A stretch of DNA of 64,000 nt from Batrachochytrium dendrobatidis JAM81 (Eukaryota; Chytridiomycota; Chytridiomycetes; Rhizophydiales). Every line of letters begins with the position of its first letter. The stretch's first letter is position 1. Of this stretch, positions 22,538 through 33,300 are shown piece after piece. The notes beneath the pieces were generated by a model, which was given only the letters and a program-made list of their open reading frames with translations, was not told where the DNA came from and did not search any database. The position numbers were made by a program, and so were the translations under genes. The DNA is taken from the NCBI RefSeq assembly GCF_000203795.2, contig NW_006281105.1, forward strand, positions 1,178,001-1,242,000, read 5' to 3'.

Positions 22538-23994
22538 TCACGGATTAACCTCTGTCATGGACCAATCCCCCTCTTTGTTGGCCGCATATACCAATCGAAC
22601 TGGCGGACTGGCGTGATTGGGTGCATACACAAGATGCTCAACTCGGGTTGGCTTGAATACCAACAGACAAAAACTGTCAAATGCACTGTTATGTGCCCAT
22701 CTGAGCTCATCTTCTGGATTAAGTGGTTGGTTAGGCTCGGATGCAGTAATACAGGATTGTGAAGGGGTAGTGCCATCCGTGGTTGAAAGACGGCCCGGAG
22801 AGCTATTGGGAGTGCCATTACTTGCCCCAGAAACATTTGTGTTGCTACCAAAAGATCCTGTAATACTATAGGTTCGGTTCACGGATGTATGATTGGTGGT
22901 AGTATCTTCAATTGCATCAAGCCGCGTGTATTTAAATCCAACATTATGTCCAGGTGTCAGCACTTTGAGAACAGGATCTTCATATACTGACCAAGATGAC
23001 GTTTCAGAAAGCTTCCTCTGCTCCCCAGGAGGAGGCCAGGAAAAACAAACTCGATATGTTGGGCTGATTTTCTTCCAGAGTCGTAATCGTTCACCTTCCC
23101 AAAAGTCTTCGGGTGGAGCATTGCCAGTCACGCCAATTTTTTTTGGTGGTGTACCGAATCTGTACGAGAAATTGGGTGCAGGTACAAGAAAAACTCTTCC
23201 TGTGAATGTATAATTTTCGTTTGTCTTTGGCATTGACCTAACATACAATGTATTCATATCAAAATCAGTAAGCAAAAACTGGACATTTTGATGTGGCGTA
23301 TTGGACAATTGAATTGTCACGAAACGAATTTGAATGGATAAACAGGCTTTGCAATACATGAAAAGTGACCATCATGTTGCAGACCATTGTAAAACTAGAA
23401 AGATAGGAAAGTAAATATTGGGCTAAGATACAATATAGTGGTCAAGTCTGTCCTATAAGCCTTTGCAGGGTCAATAGCTGATATACATGTATCCTATAAG
23501 CTGGTTTAAACAGCAACTCATGATCAACACAGTAAATAGCTTACCAATACAAGACATGGTTTTTAGTTCCCTTGAGAGAGCTCATTAGGTCAGCATTGCG
23601 GGCAGCTCCTGAAAGAACAATGATTTTGTTATCGGTTGGAAATTGCTCATGGAATGCAATCTCGTGAATAGCAGGTGAGCCATCCTGTTTAACTGAAGCC
23701 AATGGGATTCGGACTGTTTGCATGAAGCAGATAATCAAGATGGGATAAATAAACAGAGCAACATAGCATTGCATTGTGTTAGTAGATGAATTTTACACAT
23801 GATTGCGAATGATGAATGGTCAATCCAGTTGCAGTGGCTTGACCATTATCAGCCAAAGTCGGCTCCAAGCGCAGCAGTAGCTCTCCCAATCCATTGTGTT
23901 GGGTTAAAATAGCCTTACCAGTCTCTTTTGAAGTGCTTTCATAGTTTTTGCTGATGCTGATTTTCAAGGATTTTACCCATGCTGGATCAGCCAT
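22538..23994 (-). CDS. FMN-binding PNPOx-like protein (Alr4036 type)
   Basis: Three exons on the minus strand: 23994-23919, 23713-23545, 23237-22538 (314 residues), all phases compatible. The start region MADPAWVKSLKISI is followed, across the first intron, by VRIPLASVKQDGSPAIHEI, the usual second strand of the split-barrel flavin fold. SGAARNADLMSSLKG and then NENYTFTGRVFLVPAP and SPTYRVCFSWPPPGEQ match the order of blocks in Alr4036-family pyridoxamine-phosphate-oxidase-like proteins. The C-terminal block NSAFDSFCLLVFKPTRVEHL is the family's last barrel strands. A Thr/Ser/Asn-rich insertion of about 70 residues interrupts the domain. These proteins bind FMN; the substrate is generally unknown, and true PNPO activity should not be assumed. 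Confidence 0.75.
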
Positions 23995-24990
23995 ATGTTG
24001 GTATGCTACTTGAAAATTGAAATGTGGCAACACTGTCAGAGAAAATGCAAACTGAAGCGAATTTTCGCTTCTTGCTCACATCACAATAGTCCATCACGTT
24101 ACCTATTATTTATCCTTTCTAGCCCAATTTCTTATACACCTACCAATAAACTGGAATGTGATTTAAATCTATAGACCTCAATGAATATGCAGTTTAATTA
24201 CTGATACAACAGTATCAGACTTTAGCACTACATGTTTTTAACAGTGAATATAAAGCAAGAGGCCTGAAATTCAAATCATTGTATATAAGATTCTTGCGGC
24301 TAGTGGCGAATTCATGCAAGAGTATATCACTGATGTGACTAGAAAGAAGCTTTTTGATTTCTTGCAAAAAATAATTTGCGACTTTATTGCAACCACCTCG
24401 AACAACTAAACGAACCGATCATTCTCTATCGAGTCGCTAATCTCCAGCCCTCGACATCTTACAGGACTAATATCTTTGTCTATTCGTGATAATCCATATG
24501 TATTTATCATAGCATAATGCATGCCTTTTATTTCACAGATCCTAGTTGGCAAACCAATCCAATCCAGCTATTCGAGCTCAACATATATCTACAGATACCA
24601 TTATATTGCAAGTCAAATTAATTGTCATTTCATCTGATCCATCAGTGGGAAACTACTCTAATAACTATAAATCTACTGAAAAACATGCCATTTGTCTTTA
24701 TAAACTCATCTTTACTGTATCCTAAAATCTCAGATATGTGTAGTTCAAAAAACAATGATTGCACATTTCAGGAATACATTGTTATTTCCATTCCGATTAC
24801 CAGGAAAATATCAGCCAACTTTAACAAGTTCAAAGAGCACAATGTTGTCCAGTAAATTGGCACTAATCATTTCATGGGACTGGCGGTTTATTATGTATTT
24901 TAGCACCTTTATTTAATATTCCATTCTACATGAATACGGTTATAGACTCTTGACCAAGCAATAATGGGAGCTGCCATTTTGATGTGCAAA
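23995..24990. other. Intergenic region between two minus-strand genes
   Basis: About 1 kb holding the promoter of the PNPOx-like gene and the 3' flank of the ankyrin-like gene. A repeat-family copy occupies 24858-24951. The rest is AT-rich; a small open frame at 24622-24855 has no recognisable features. Confidence 0.5.
24858..24951 (-). mobile_element. MITE-like family copy I (one half)
   Basis: Read on the minus strand it begins AGAGTCTATAACCGTATTCA and continues through ATGTAGAATGG, ATTAAATAAAGG and AATACATAATAAACCGCC to TTAGTGCC. It aligns base for base over about 90 positions with the left half of the 53.8-kb element, including the outer AGAGTCTA segment. The partner terminus is not seen. 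It ends about 40 bases past the stop of the ankyrin-like gene. Confidence 0.65.
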
Positions 24991-27126
24991 TTAGGGTACG
25001 TTATGGTTAACCTCGGCACCGTCATAATTCTTTTGAAAATGGTAAATCAATAGTAGCGCTTTAACAATACGATGAAAGGGCACAAATCGATACATGATAA
25101 ATATTGCTAGCAAGCTAACCAACGCCATTCCACCCAGCTGAGCAAGTGACGATCCTTGCCGATTCATTGCAATCGAATCATCCCCAGCCTGCAATGTAAT
25201 GCCTATCCAGTACCCGAGCATGCATACCAGCACCATAAAAAGCACAAATACAAACATCTCAATTCCCAAGACCCATAAGCAATGCCGTAATCTCTTTACA
25301 GTAAAAGTAGATACCCTGATGCTTGGCAAGGATAGTAGGTATGCTGTAGCTTCAGGGTTGCCGCTATACACCGATGCATAGAGTGGTAGTCCATTCCAAG
25401 CATTAATCAAATCGGCAGAAGTTTGCTCCAGAGACGATACAGACACACCAGGTGTTGACGTGAACGGATATGTCAATCGATGCATCTCCTCGTTCTTTAC
25501 ACATCGGGAAATAATAGCCTCTGCTGCACCTGGAACACCCAGTTCAATACTGGATTTCAGCATATGTGCTGCGGTACGTTGGAAATCCGTCTCATTTAGA
25601 CTTTGAATACATAGCTTAAGATGATTTGCAAAGCGTGATCGATTACCAAGACATACACGCCAGATACCTGCACGTGTAATGATGCTTTGCACCATTTCAA
25701 TTGAAGCTGATACCCCAGCTTCTTTAATAAGAATATTAGCAATATCAATATGATTTTGGGCAAGCGCACACGACAATGCAGCTGACAATGTTTTATAAGA
25801 CACTTTGCCTCGTTTGATTTTCGTATTGAACCATGAGTTTTGTGATTGTAATCTTTGACGGGTTTCATCCAAGGTTGTCGTATCTAGTCCAAGAAGAATT
25901 CGAATAAGCGGCATATGATGGGAAAAAACAGCTTGATAAAAAATAGATCTTAAAATATCCGCATCGTACTCCCAGCTATCGTCTGGAAACAGGCTTGCTA
26001 CACCGACTCGAAACAATGCATTGGGATTTTCAAGATTTACTTCATCTGGAACAGTGGTGAATGCTCGAAAAGAATTTGCATCGTTTTCCGAGACAAGCGA
26101 GTCCAGGTTTTGACTTGTTTCGTGGTTTTGATTTGAGTTGTTTAAAGCATGTGTAGTGGTTGTATTCCAATCGAATGTGTTCCCAATCACAGCAATATTG
26201 ATATGCGATTGTTCGGCAAGAATAAAATGATAAGGTACAATGTGTTGAGAATTTTGGGGATTTAAACTTGGTGGTGCCGATCCTGAATCTCGAAAATACT
26301 GATTGTGCCGATATCGGCTGAATTGTTTTTGGCGAAGATTATAATGTGGTAGCATTTGCTTTGATTCAAAAAACAGGTTTAGTTTGTATGTCGCTTCTTT
26401 TAATGCCAAAGCACTCTTGTATGGAGATATTCGGGCTGTCGAAAGTCTATGGCGTCCAATCCGTGCTTCTGGATTTGCTCCTAGAAGTAATACTAAAGCT
26501 ACTAAATTTAAATGGCCATATTGTACTGCCATGCAAAGAGTCAAGTTATAGACTGAGGAAATATCACCGCCATAGTAAGCTAAACATGATAAGAGTTCCA
26601 TTTGGTATTTTTCAAGAGGACAAATTGAAGCAGTTTGTGGTTTTTGTGGTATAGGGATTGTAGGCCGAGTATCTAGATGTTGATGAGCTGCATCATGTAG
26701 CGGTTGAACCAGTTCACTTATTTGTAGAAACGATTCTTTTTGGCAAGTAAATTGAGCGAGGTTACACAATGCGTTCCAGGAAAATGGCCATTGGTGATTT
26801 GATTGAGTTTGATATTGAGAAGCCCTAACAGCAACTTTGTCGCATTTGCATCCACATTTCCCATTTACGCAGTGCATGAACTTATAGTTCCACATCATTG
26901 CCATTGCTTCCGCTTGACTATATCGATATAATAGCCATTTAGCCCGATAATGGTTGTTGGACGCGACCTGATAGAATGCGCGGTTGATGGTGGATAGATG
27001 AGGGTTACTTGATAAAATACCGATGCATGATATAATTTCTAATGGTAAGTGCAGATTCTTGCGACGATTTAGAGTCATTGATGAAGCTGGCTGGGATTGT
27101 GGTTGTTTTTGGCTAAACAAGGGCAT
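24991..27126 (-). CDS. F-box-like, ankyrin-like protein with two C-terminal TM segments
   Basis: One exon of 711 residues from ATG 27126. Near the N-terminus LHLPLEIISCIGILSS followed by INRAFYQVA resembles an F-box. The middle has several degenerate ankyrin-like helices (HLNLVALVLLLGANPEA, HMPLIRILLGLD, HIDIANILIKEAGVS, NPEATAYLLSLPS). Two strong hydrophobic segments end the protein (about residues 612-640 and 660-680). A Cys cluster (CVNGKCGCKCDK, about residue 88) could bind metal. Ankyrin proteins with F-box-like starts are common in fungi as substrate adaptors, but the membrane anchor is unusual for that role. I cannot assign a function. It is 3' flanked by a repeat-family copy. Confidence 0.65.
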   Translation of the reverse strand: MPLFSQKQPQSQPASSMTLNRRKNLHLPLEIISCIGILSSNPHLSTINRAFYQVASNNHYRAKWLLYRYSQAEAMAMMWNYKFMHCVNGKCGCKCDKVAVRASQYQTQSNHQWPFSWNALCNLAQFTCQKESFLQISELVQPLHDAAHQHLDTRPTIPIPQKPQTASICPLEKYQMELLSCLAYYGGDISSVYNLTLCMAVQYGHLNLVALVLLLGANPEARIGRHRLSTARISPYKSALALKEATYKLNLFFESKQMLPHYNLRQKQFSRYRHNQYFRDSGSAPPSLNPQNSQHIVPYHFILAEQSHINIAVIGNTFDWNTTTTHALNNSNQNHETSQNLDSLVSENDANSFRAFTTVPDEVNLENPNALFRVGVASLFPDDSWEYDADILRSIFYQAVFSHHMPLIRILLGLDTTTLDETRQRLQSQNSWFNTKIKRGKVSYKTLSAALSCALAQNHIDIANILIKEAGVSASIEMVQSIITRAGIWRVCLGNRSRFANHLKLCIQSLNETDFQRTAAHMLKSSIELGVPGAAEAIISRCVKNEEMHRLTYPFTSTPGVSVSSLEQTSADLINAWNGLPLYASVYSGNPEATAYLLSLPSIRVSTFTVKRLRHCLWVLGIEMFVFVLFMVLVCMLGYWIGITLQAGDDSIAMNRQGSSLAQLGGMALVSLLAIFIMYRFVPFHRIVKALLLIYHFQKNYDGAEVNHNVP

Positions 27127-28556
27127 CTATTTAGCTATGGTTGTAAGTTGGTACAGTATTGAAAGTAGATATAGTGTCTTCCCTGTCGCTAGCTTGAATT
27201 AACATTTTTAATGTTGAATTTCAAGAGCAAACATTTGCAACTCGTGATGTTTGCACCAACTCCGCCAGCTATACTCATGTGTATTTGATGTTCTTACTGT
27301 GGTTACTATTGTCCATAATGGAGAATGCTCTAATAATGTCAAGTGGCCAATGTTAACATATCTATCAGCTTATCATCATGTATAGGCGAAGCAGTGACAT
27401 TGATCGCGGTTTCGATATACCAAGCATCAAGCTACGCAATCAATTGGGATGACCCAGAACTGCTGTTGGCAAGATGCACCGGAACGTTAAAAGAATGGGC
27501 ACTGATTGGTTTTAAAAGGTAGGACAGGTTTGTATATACTTTAGTGGTATCAAAATAATAACTATTTGTGGCGGTGGCAAATGAATCAACATAGTGGTGG
27601 CCGAATGTGGAGGTGGCTAAAATGGCGAGTCTATGCAGCCTAACCAAAACTGCTACCTTTATCTAAAAAGATGGGCTGGTGATGACGTAGTTGGTTTCTG
27701 CTTTCAAAGTGACCCTAATTTCAACAACAAAGTAAATGCGGATTGGAAAAGTACCACCAAGGCTATTCAATGTGGTGTGCCAAACCAGATATATGCTGTA
27801 TTTTTAAATGAATGCTCTGATTGCTCAGATTGGCTAGAAGATCATAAAGTAGACCGTCACTTTTAGTGCATCATTGGTTTACCAAAAATATGAATACGAC
27901 AGCATTCAAGTGTCAAATGAAAGTACATGGTTATATTCGAGCTGTACAAGTTTCAACTTTCGTGTTTAATAGTAGGCTGGAACTGTCTAGATTTACCATC
28001 CAACCAAGACTATGGAATAGATTTTCAACACAGAGCTGCACCACGCATCAAAAAATAGATGCATTGAATTGAACCAACACAAAAAAGCGCCCATCGCTTG
28101 ACATTGATGACGTCTAGAATGTATGAATGATATTCAGTAGATGAAATCCAAGTGCCACGCTTTGGCGACACTGCATCAGCTGGAATTACGGCAGAGCTCA
28201 AGTCATCAACTCTGTATGATGGTCGTAACCATTACTTCCATCTATCGGTTTACTAAATGTCCATCAACATATTTAAACTATGGGGTGACTTTTGCAGCTG
28301 TTGTGGTTTGGGTGCTCATCTCACTCTGATTATCACCAATCAAACTTGGATCGTCAAATGGCTGCGGTTGTTTTACTACTTGAAATGGGAGGCGGCATTT
28401 TGTAACAATCTTGACACAAACACAAAGTGGATTTGACGTTCTATATAAAGTCGAATCTTGCCCTGCTTCTAGAACCAAGCAAATATACTCTTGTTTCGTG
28501 TTTTCGATATCCCATTTATCTATACTGCACACCGCCAGTACTCTTAATAAAAAACC
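27127..28556. other. Long intergenic stretch, no supported gene
   Basis: 1.4 kb between divergent genes. An ATG-started frame at 27633-27866 (77 codons) has no recognisable domain. A weak match to the dispersed repeat core (ATGAATACGACAGC, 27889-27902) is seen. The last ~120 bases hold the promoter of the next gene. I cannot support a gene here. Confidence 0.45.
28442..28449 (+). promoter_or_regulatory. TATA box of the 28.5-kb orphan gene
   Basis: TATATAAA lies 108 bases upstream of ATG 28557, a plausible TATA element for a gene with a 5' untranslated region of about 70-80 bases. Confidence 0.45.
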
Positions 28557-29786
28557 ATGGCTAGCTCCTTTACATCCGCCAATTCGTCCATCCAGCCTCA
28601 GCAGCAATCGCAGTCCCATGGCTTAACAACACGCAAAATCAGTATCGATGCACCCATTGCCATGCCGCTTCCCAAACGTATACCAAAACTGCCACGCATT
28701 GTTCGTTTAAATGGACACGGGCATTATCACGGCAGCCACAGTTTCGGTAACATTGCAGGTATCAAGGCCGGTTGCACCAATCAAGCTTTAAAGTGCCTAA
28801 ACGAGGGCAATATGCTTGCCAATAGCTTAGAACAATCCCGAAGTCCTGCAAATGACAAGGACTACCAGTTTTCTCCTGAGCTGCATCATGTTCGTCCAGT
28901 CTACCCAAACAAGGCAAGTCACCATCATCCTATTCTTCATCAACGCCCCAACTTGGAAGTTAATCCTCCTCGTCGACCAAGCTCTGCTCCTCTGCGACCC
29001 TACCGACCTGCCGATCCCATATTTGACAATCGATTGGAAATCAATTTTGCAAACCTTGCTATCAAGAATACAGATTTCCCATTTGCAAATACAACACAGA
29101 CATCTAGCCCGGTTGTTAAAGCAACTTCGTCCCCACTGTCGCAATTACTCCCAAACGTGCACCACTCATCTCCTAAACTGACAGTTCCTGTTCCAGAAAT
29201 TGCTCGCTTTGCTCCTGGAGATGAATGGGATGTACGTGATTTGAAATCTGAGGTCAATTCTGCCATTGAACTTGATGGAGAGAGTGATGACAGCCAGGAT
29301 GAAAGTAGTGACTACTTTGAAAGTTACACCTACCCTCTGATTCCTACTCCAATATCTGATGTTGAAAGTATGGCTAAAGAGTCTGTTCATTTTGATGCTG
29401 TTGATGCTCTCTCCGAACTGCAAACCATTATGATGACAGTGCCTCGTGTTGCCAATCCCTTTCCGAATCGTACTCGTGATAGGAAACCATCAGTTCCTTT
29501 CTTGAATTTCCTGAACGATTACAATAACGAGACAACCCATTATGCCATCCCAGCTCTTGCTTCTGGTCCCGTGTCTGCTGTATCGCCCATCTCCTCGGAT
29601 GGCAGTTATCGTACAAGAGTAATTCCCAATATGATAATTCACACTGTACCAGGCGGTAATTCTCGTGCTACTACACGAATCTATCCTTCTAAATTGCATT
29701 CGCCTTGCCTTGCTGACAACCCACTGAGTCCATGGAACACTACCACTGGTGCACTGAAATGTATTCCAGATTCGCGTATTGCTTAA
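28557..29786 (+). CDS. Orphan low-complexity protein
   Basis: One exon of 409 residues from ATG 28557 (context ACCATGG, favourable). No signal peptide or TM segment. The N-terminal third is basic with repeated PLPKRIPKLPRIVRL-like proline/basic patches and many His residues. An acidic patch (ELDGESDDSQDESSDYFES) lies near residue 240, followed by Pro/Ser-rich sequence with RKPSVPFLNFL. Codon use and the lack of stops over 1.2 kb argue for a real gene, as do the TATA box upstream and an AATAAA at 30000-30005 downstream. I recognise no family. The composition suggests a disordered nuclear or cytoplasmic regulator, which is a guess. Confidence 0.6.
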   Translation: MASSFTSANSSIQPQQQSQSHGLTTRKISIDAPIAMPLPKRIPKLPRIVRLNGHGHYHGSHSFGNIAGIKAGCTNQALKCLNEGNMLANSLEQSRSPANDKDYQFSPELHHVRPVYPNKASHHHPILHQRPNLEVNPPRRPSSAPLRPYRPADPIFDNRLEINFANLAIKNTDFPFANTTQTSSPVVKATSSPLSQLLPNVHHSSPKLTVPVPEIARFAPGDEWDVRDLKSEVNSAIELDGESDDSQDESSDYFESYTYPLIPTPISDVESMAKESVHFDAVDALSELQTIMMTVPRVANPFPNRTRDRKPSVPFLNFLNDYNNETTHYAIPALASGPVSAVSPISSDGSYRTRVIPNMIIHTVPGGNSRATTRIYPSKLHSPCLADNPLSPWNTTTGALKCIPDSRIA

Positions 29787-30330
29787 ATAGACAATCATCT
29801 CTGACAAGCGCATGGCTTTTAAATATTTGACGGCCATTTCGCAAGCGACACCGTGGTTTCAATCTATCCCGTTATTTATCTAGCCTTTTTGGCCAACCTA
29901 TTTCATTTATTGTCATGTATCTCGTCCCTGTACCTTCTTTATTGCTTTTTTCTATCTTGTATTTTGTTGCTTATTTTGAGCATCACTGTATGTATCTCAA
30001 ATAAACAGAAGTAGGGCTTTTTTGCCCCAGCTGCGTGGTCGAATGCGCAAATATCTATTTCAAGAGGTACCAACTGCAAGTAGAGAAGCGAGCAATACAA
30101 CGAGAAATGACTAATTTAACTCACTTTTAGCAGATATAATGAGATTCTAATCTATTCAAAAAATAAACTATAGATTTATACAGGGAATTAACGCAACTTT
30201 AATGGTTTCTTGTTGCTGGTGATGAATAGATTATATATAAAGAAGCAGACTGATGAAAAGCTTGCGAATCTAGCTCATGGGTGCGGTTTGCTGCGATGGT
30301 CATTACTTTCTTTACTAGAATTGATAACAA
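29787..30330. other. Intergenic region with poly(A) signal
   Basis: 544 bases between the orphan gene and CEP162. A T-rich 3' flank is followed by AATAAA at 30000-30005, the likely polyadenylation signal of the orphan gene. The remainder should contain the CEP162 promoter. No other gene is seen. Confidence 0.5.
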
Positions 30331-33300
30331 ATGCCACAACCATATCCGAAATCCACTGCATCGGGATCAACCATTGCCAATGTGTCCAAGTCTGTTCGAC
30401 TGGTAGCTGGATTGAAAGACTCTGAGGTTTGTGCTGATTATTTCATTCATGATATGGAATATTCAACTAAACGGTTGAATATCCAAGGCTACAGTGTTGA
30501 ATGTTAACCTGTCCTTTCGGATTATGCATTAGTCGGACGATGCCTCAGATGACAATCATGCTAGTGTGTCAAGTGGTCGCACACAGTCATTCATGCGTCA
30601 ACCATCATCGCATTCTATATCAGAAAGTACCACAAATGACAAGTCTGGTCAAAGACCATATGTTCGGACTGTTTCAAAAGCGACTCCACTTGAACTCACT
30701 CAAGACGATGCGGCTTCAAAAAACACATCCACAGCTACGTCATTATTTGGTAACCAATCGCTGGGCTCTGCTGATATCAAGCGTCGTATTGATGAACTTA
30801 GAGAGCGTCGATTGGCAAGAGCTTCCAGGTCGTCATCTGAGACTCCAAAGCAACGTTCAAAGGCTACCACTTTACCCAATCCACAATCTCATCCATATGT
30901 CAAAAGCAAATCTTCAGTCTTTGTAAATATTAGTAGCAGTGATGAAGATGATGGTAAAACGAATAGAGACCAAAGTAGTATATCCGAGCAACCCAAACAG
31001 TCCTCAGACGCAAATAGGTGGATCAAATCCAAGACTTTGCCGAGCACCGACATTTCCATGTCTGCATCAAAACCAACTACAGACACTCAATCACACACTT
31101 CATCACTACAAAAACAGGATAGTAATTTGCGACAACTGTCAAATAAAGTTGTTGTTGTCGATGCTCCAACCAAGCCAATGACTGAAACATTACCATTGCA
31201 AACTGAAGCAAATCTTGAAATCTCGGACTGTATTGACAAGATGCAAAATCATGAAAGTATCAGTGGCCATATAGGCATATTGAAAGCATCTTCTGCACTA
31301 GAAACATCTGACATGGAGTTATCATCTATAATTCAGGAAGCTCATAAACTCGAATCACACAAGGACAATCCTCATGATAACAAACAAGTCTACGCGTCAG
31401 TATCATCTCAGGAAAGCATATACGATGTTCAGGATTTTGAAAGCGGGCTATCAGACGAACAGATTTCAAAGGCGGTAATAGATGTACCCGTCACTTCTAA
31501 ACAAACATTCTCAAATCTAGATACTATGTCTGATATTTCCAGCATTCAAAATCCATCCATCAAGGATGAAACACTTTATAAACATACTTCACCTGCCTTG
31601 TTAGATCATTTTAAACCATCAGAAGCCCCCATTACTCTTTTTACAGAGCCCACAAAATCTGCACACATTGAATATGAATCAGACTCGTTTGAGGATGCGG
31701 ATATTTCACTACAGCTTGATACCACCGAGGATGACAAGGAAAAGTTTTTTTTGGCATTGAAGCAAGGCAGTGGCGATCGGTCTTTAGACTATGGTGCGTT
31801 GCTGGCACAGTCCGCTATAGACTCGTCAGATACCAATGACAATAGTTTAGAGGCGAATGGGCTCACCCATATATCCGAAATGCCTAAAAACATTTTGGAA
31901 CCAGAAAAAAACTCGAGTATCTGCACTGTTAATGTGTCGAACCCAATAATTCAGTCTCCATCGGTCTTGGTTGAAGGCGGTGAAAAAGAAACTACTGCGA
32001 ATACTTTACTAAACCCCCAATCGGTCGACACCCAAATTTGTCAAGATTTCACGCACAAGAATTCGACTAGTTCTCCAAAAGATAGTTTGGCAATTGAAAC
32101 CAAGATCATGTCTTCAACAGTTGAAACCACAAATGTAAATCCAGTTGAATCTGCTGATACTCAATCTCCACATTTATCGGATTTTGATGGGGTTAAAGGG
32201 CATTCGCTAACAGAAAAACAATCAGAAAACTCCAATCTTGTGGAAACTCAAATGGACATTGAATTTAAAACTTCCATTGAATCAAACAATAGTATTGATG
32301 CTGATACTGAATTCAAAACCATGACTACAAAAAGCGCTTTAGAACCCCAAAAGGCTATTTTGGAGTCGGATACAAATTTGCATGTATCCGCATTCAATGG
32401 TGTTTCGCCTACTTTTACTGAGCAGGAAGTATTTTCAACAACAACTGCATTAATCAAAGCAATGGATGATCAGATTGCAAATCACTCTCGTTTAATACAA
32501 TCATCTTCACCTACAGATTCCATCCTTGCTCAAACAGAACCTGTTATTATACAAACCGACTGTATCAACTCTACACCTATGGCTGGTAGTCCAGATTTGT
32601 CTCCACCAATAGCCCTTCAATCAAAATTTAATTTTCCTGGCAAAGGAAATGATCAAAGCTATTTAGCCTTTGCTGATTTCCTTGCAATGAATGATGAAAA
32701 CGATGATAAACACACTACATTTCAGTTAAACCCTGACTCTGTAATGGCAGAAACAAAGCCGTAAGTACAGTATATTGGCAATATGTATCCTATTTAAATA
32801 TGTTGTCCCCAGTTCATTCTACATTAATAATTCAATTTATATTGTAGTGATTTAGATGCTACTGCGAAACGATCTGCCACAAAGTCTCGTGAGGTACTAA
32901 AACCTAAATTTGAAAACACATCAACGATGACTTCCAAGTCAACATCCAAGAAAAAATCTACTTTAGCTTCATCAAAGATTCCTACATTGAAATATGATGC
33001 AAATACTAGCATAGCAAAGCATGAAACTAATACGAAAAAACCTCGTCCCAAAACTGCATTAAGTGCTAATGGTAAAACCCATAATACCAATGTACTGGGG
33101 TCGGATGGCGAACTATTTCAGGCCAAGAAACAGGCACTTAATCGCGCCAATGCCAGATTTGCTGGAAAGGCTAATAACGTTGTGTCTAATGGCTTAAAAT
33201 CACGACCTCAATCATCGCCTGCTCGTATTGCAACAAAGCCTAAAAACGCACACGCAGACTCCAAACAACTGCAATCATCTAATCATGTGCATTCGCCAAC

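Noticed and set aside
27633..27866. 77-codon ATG frame in the 27-28.5 kb gap
   Set aside because: No domain, no splice partners and no promoter or 3' signals; considered a chance frame.
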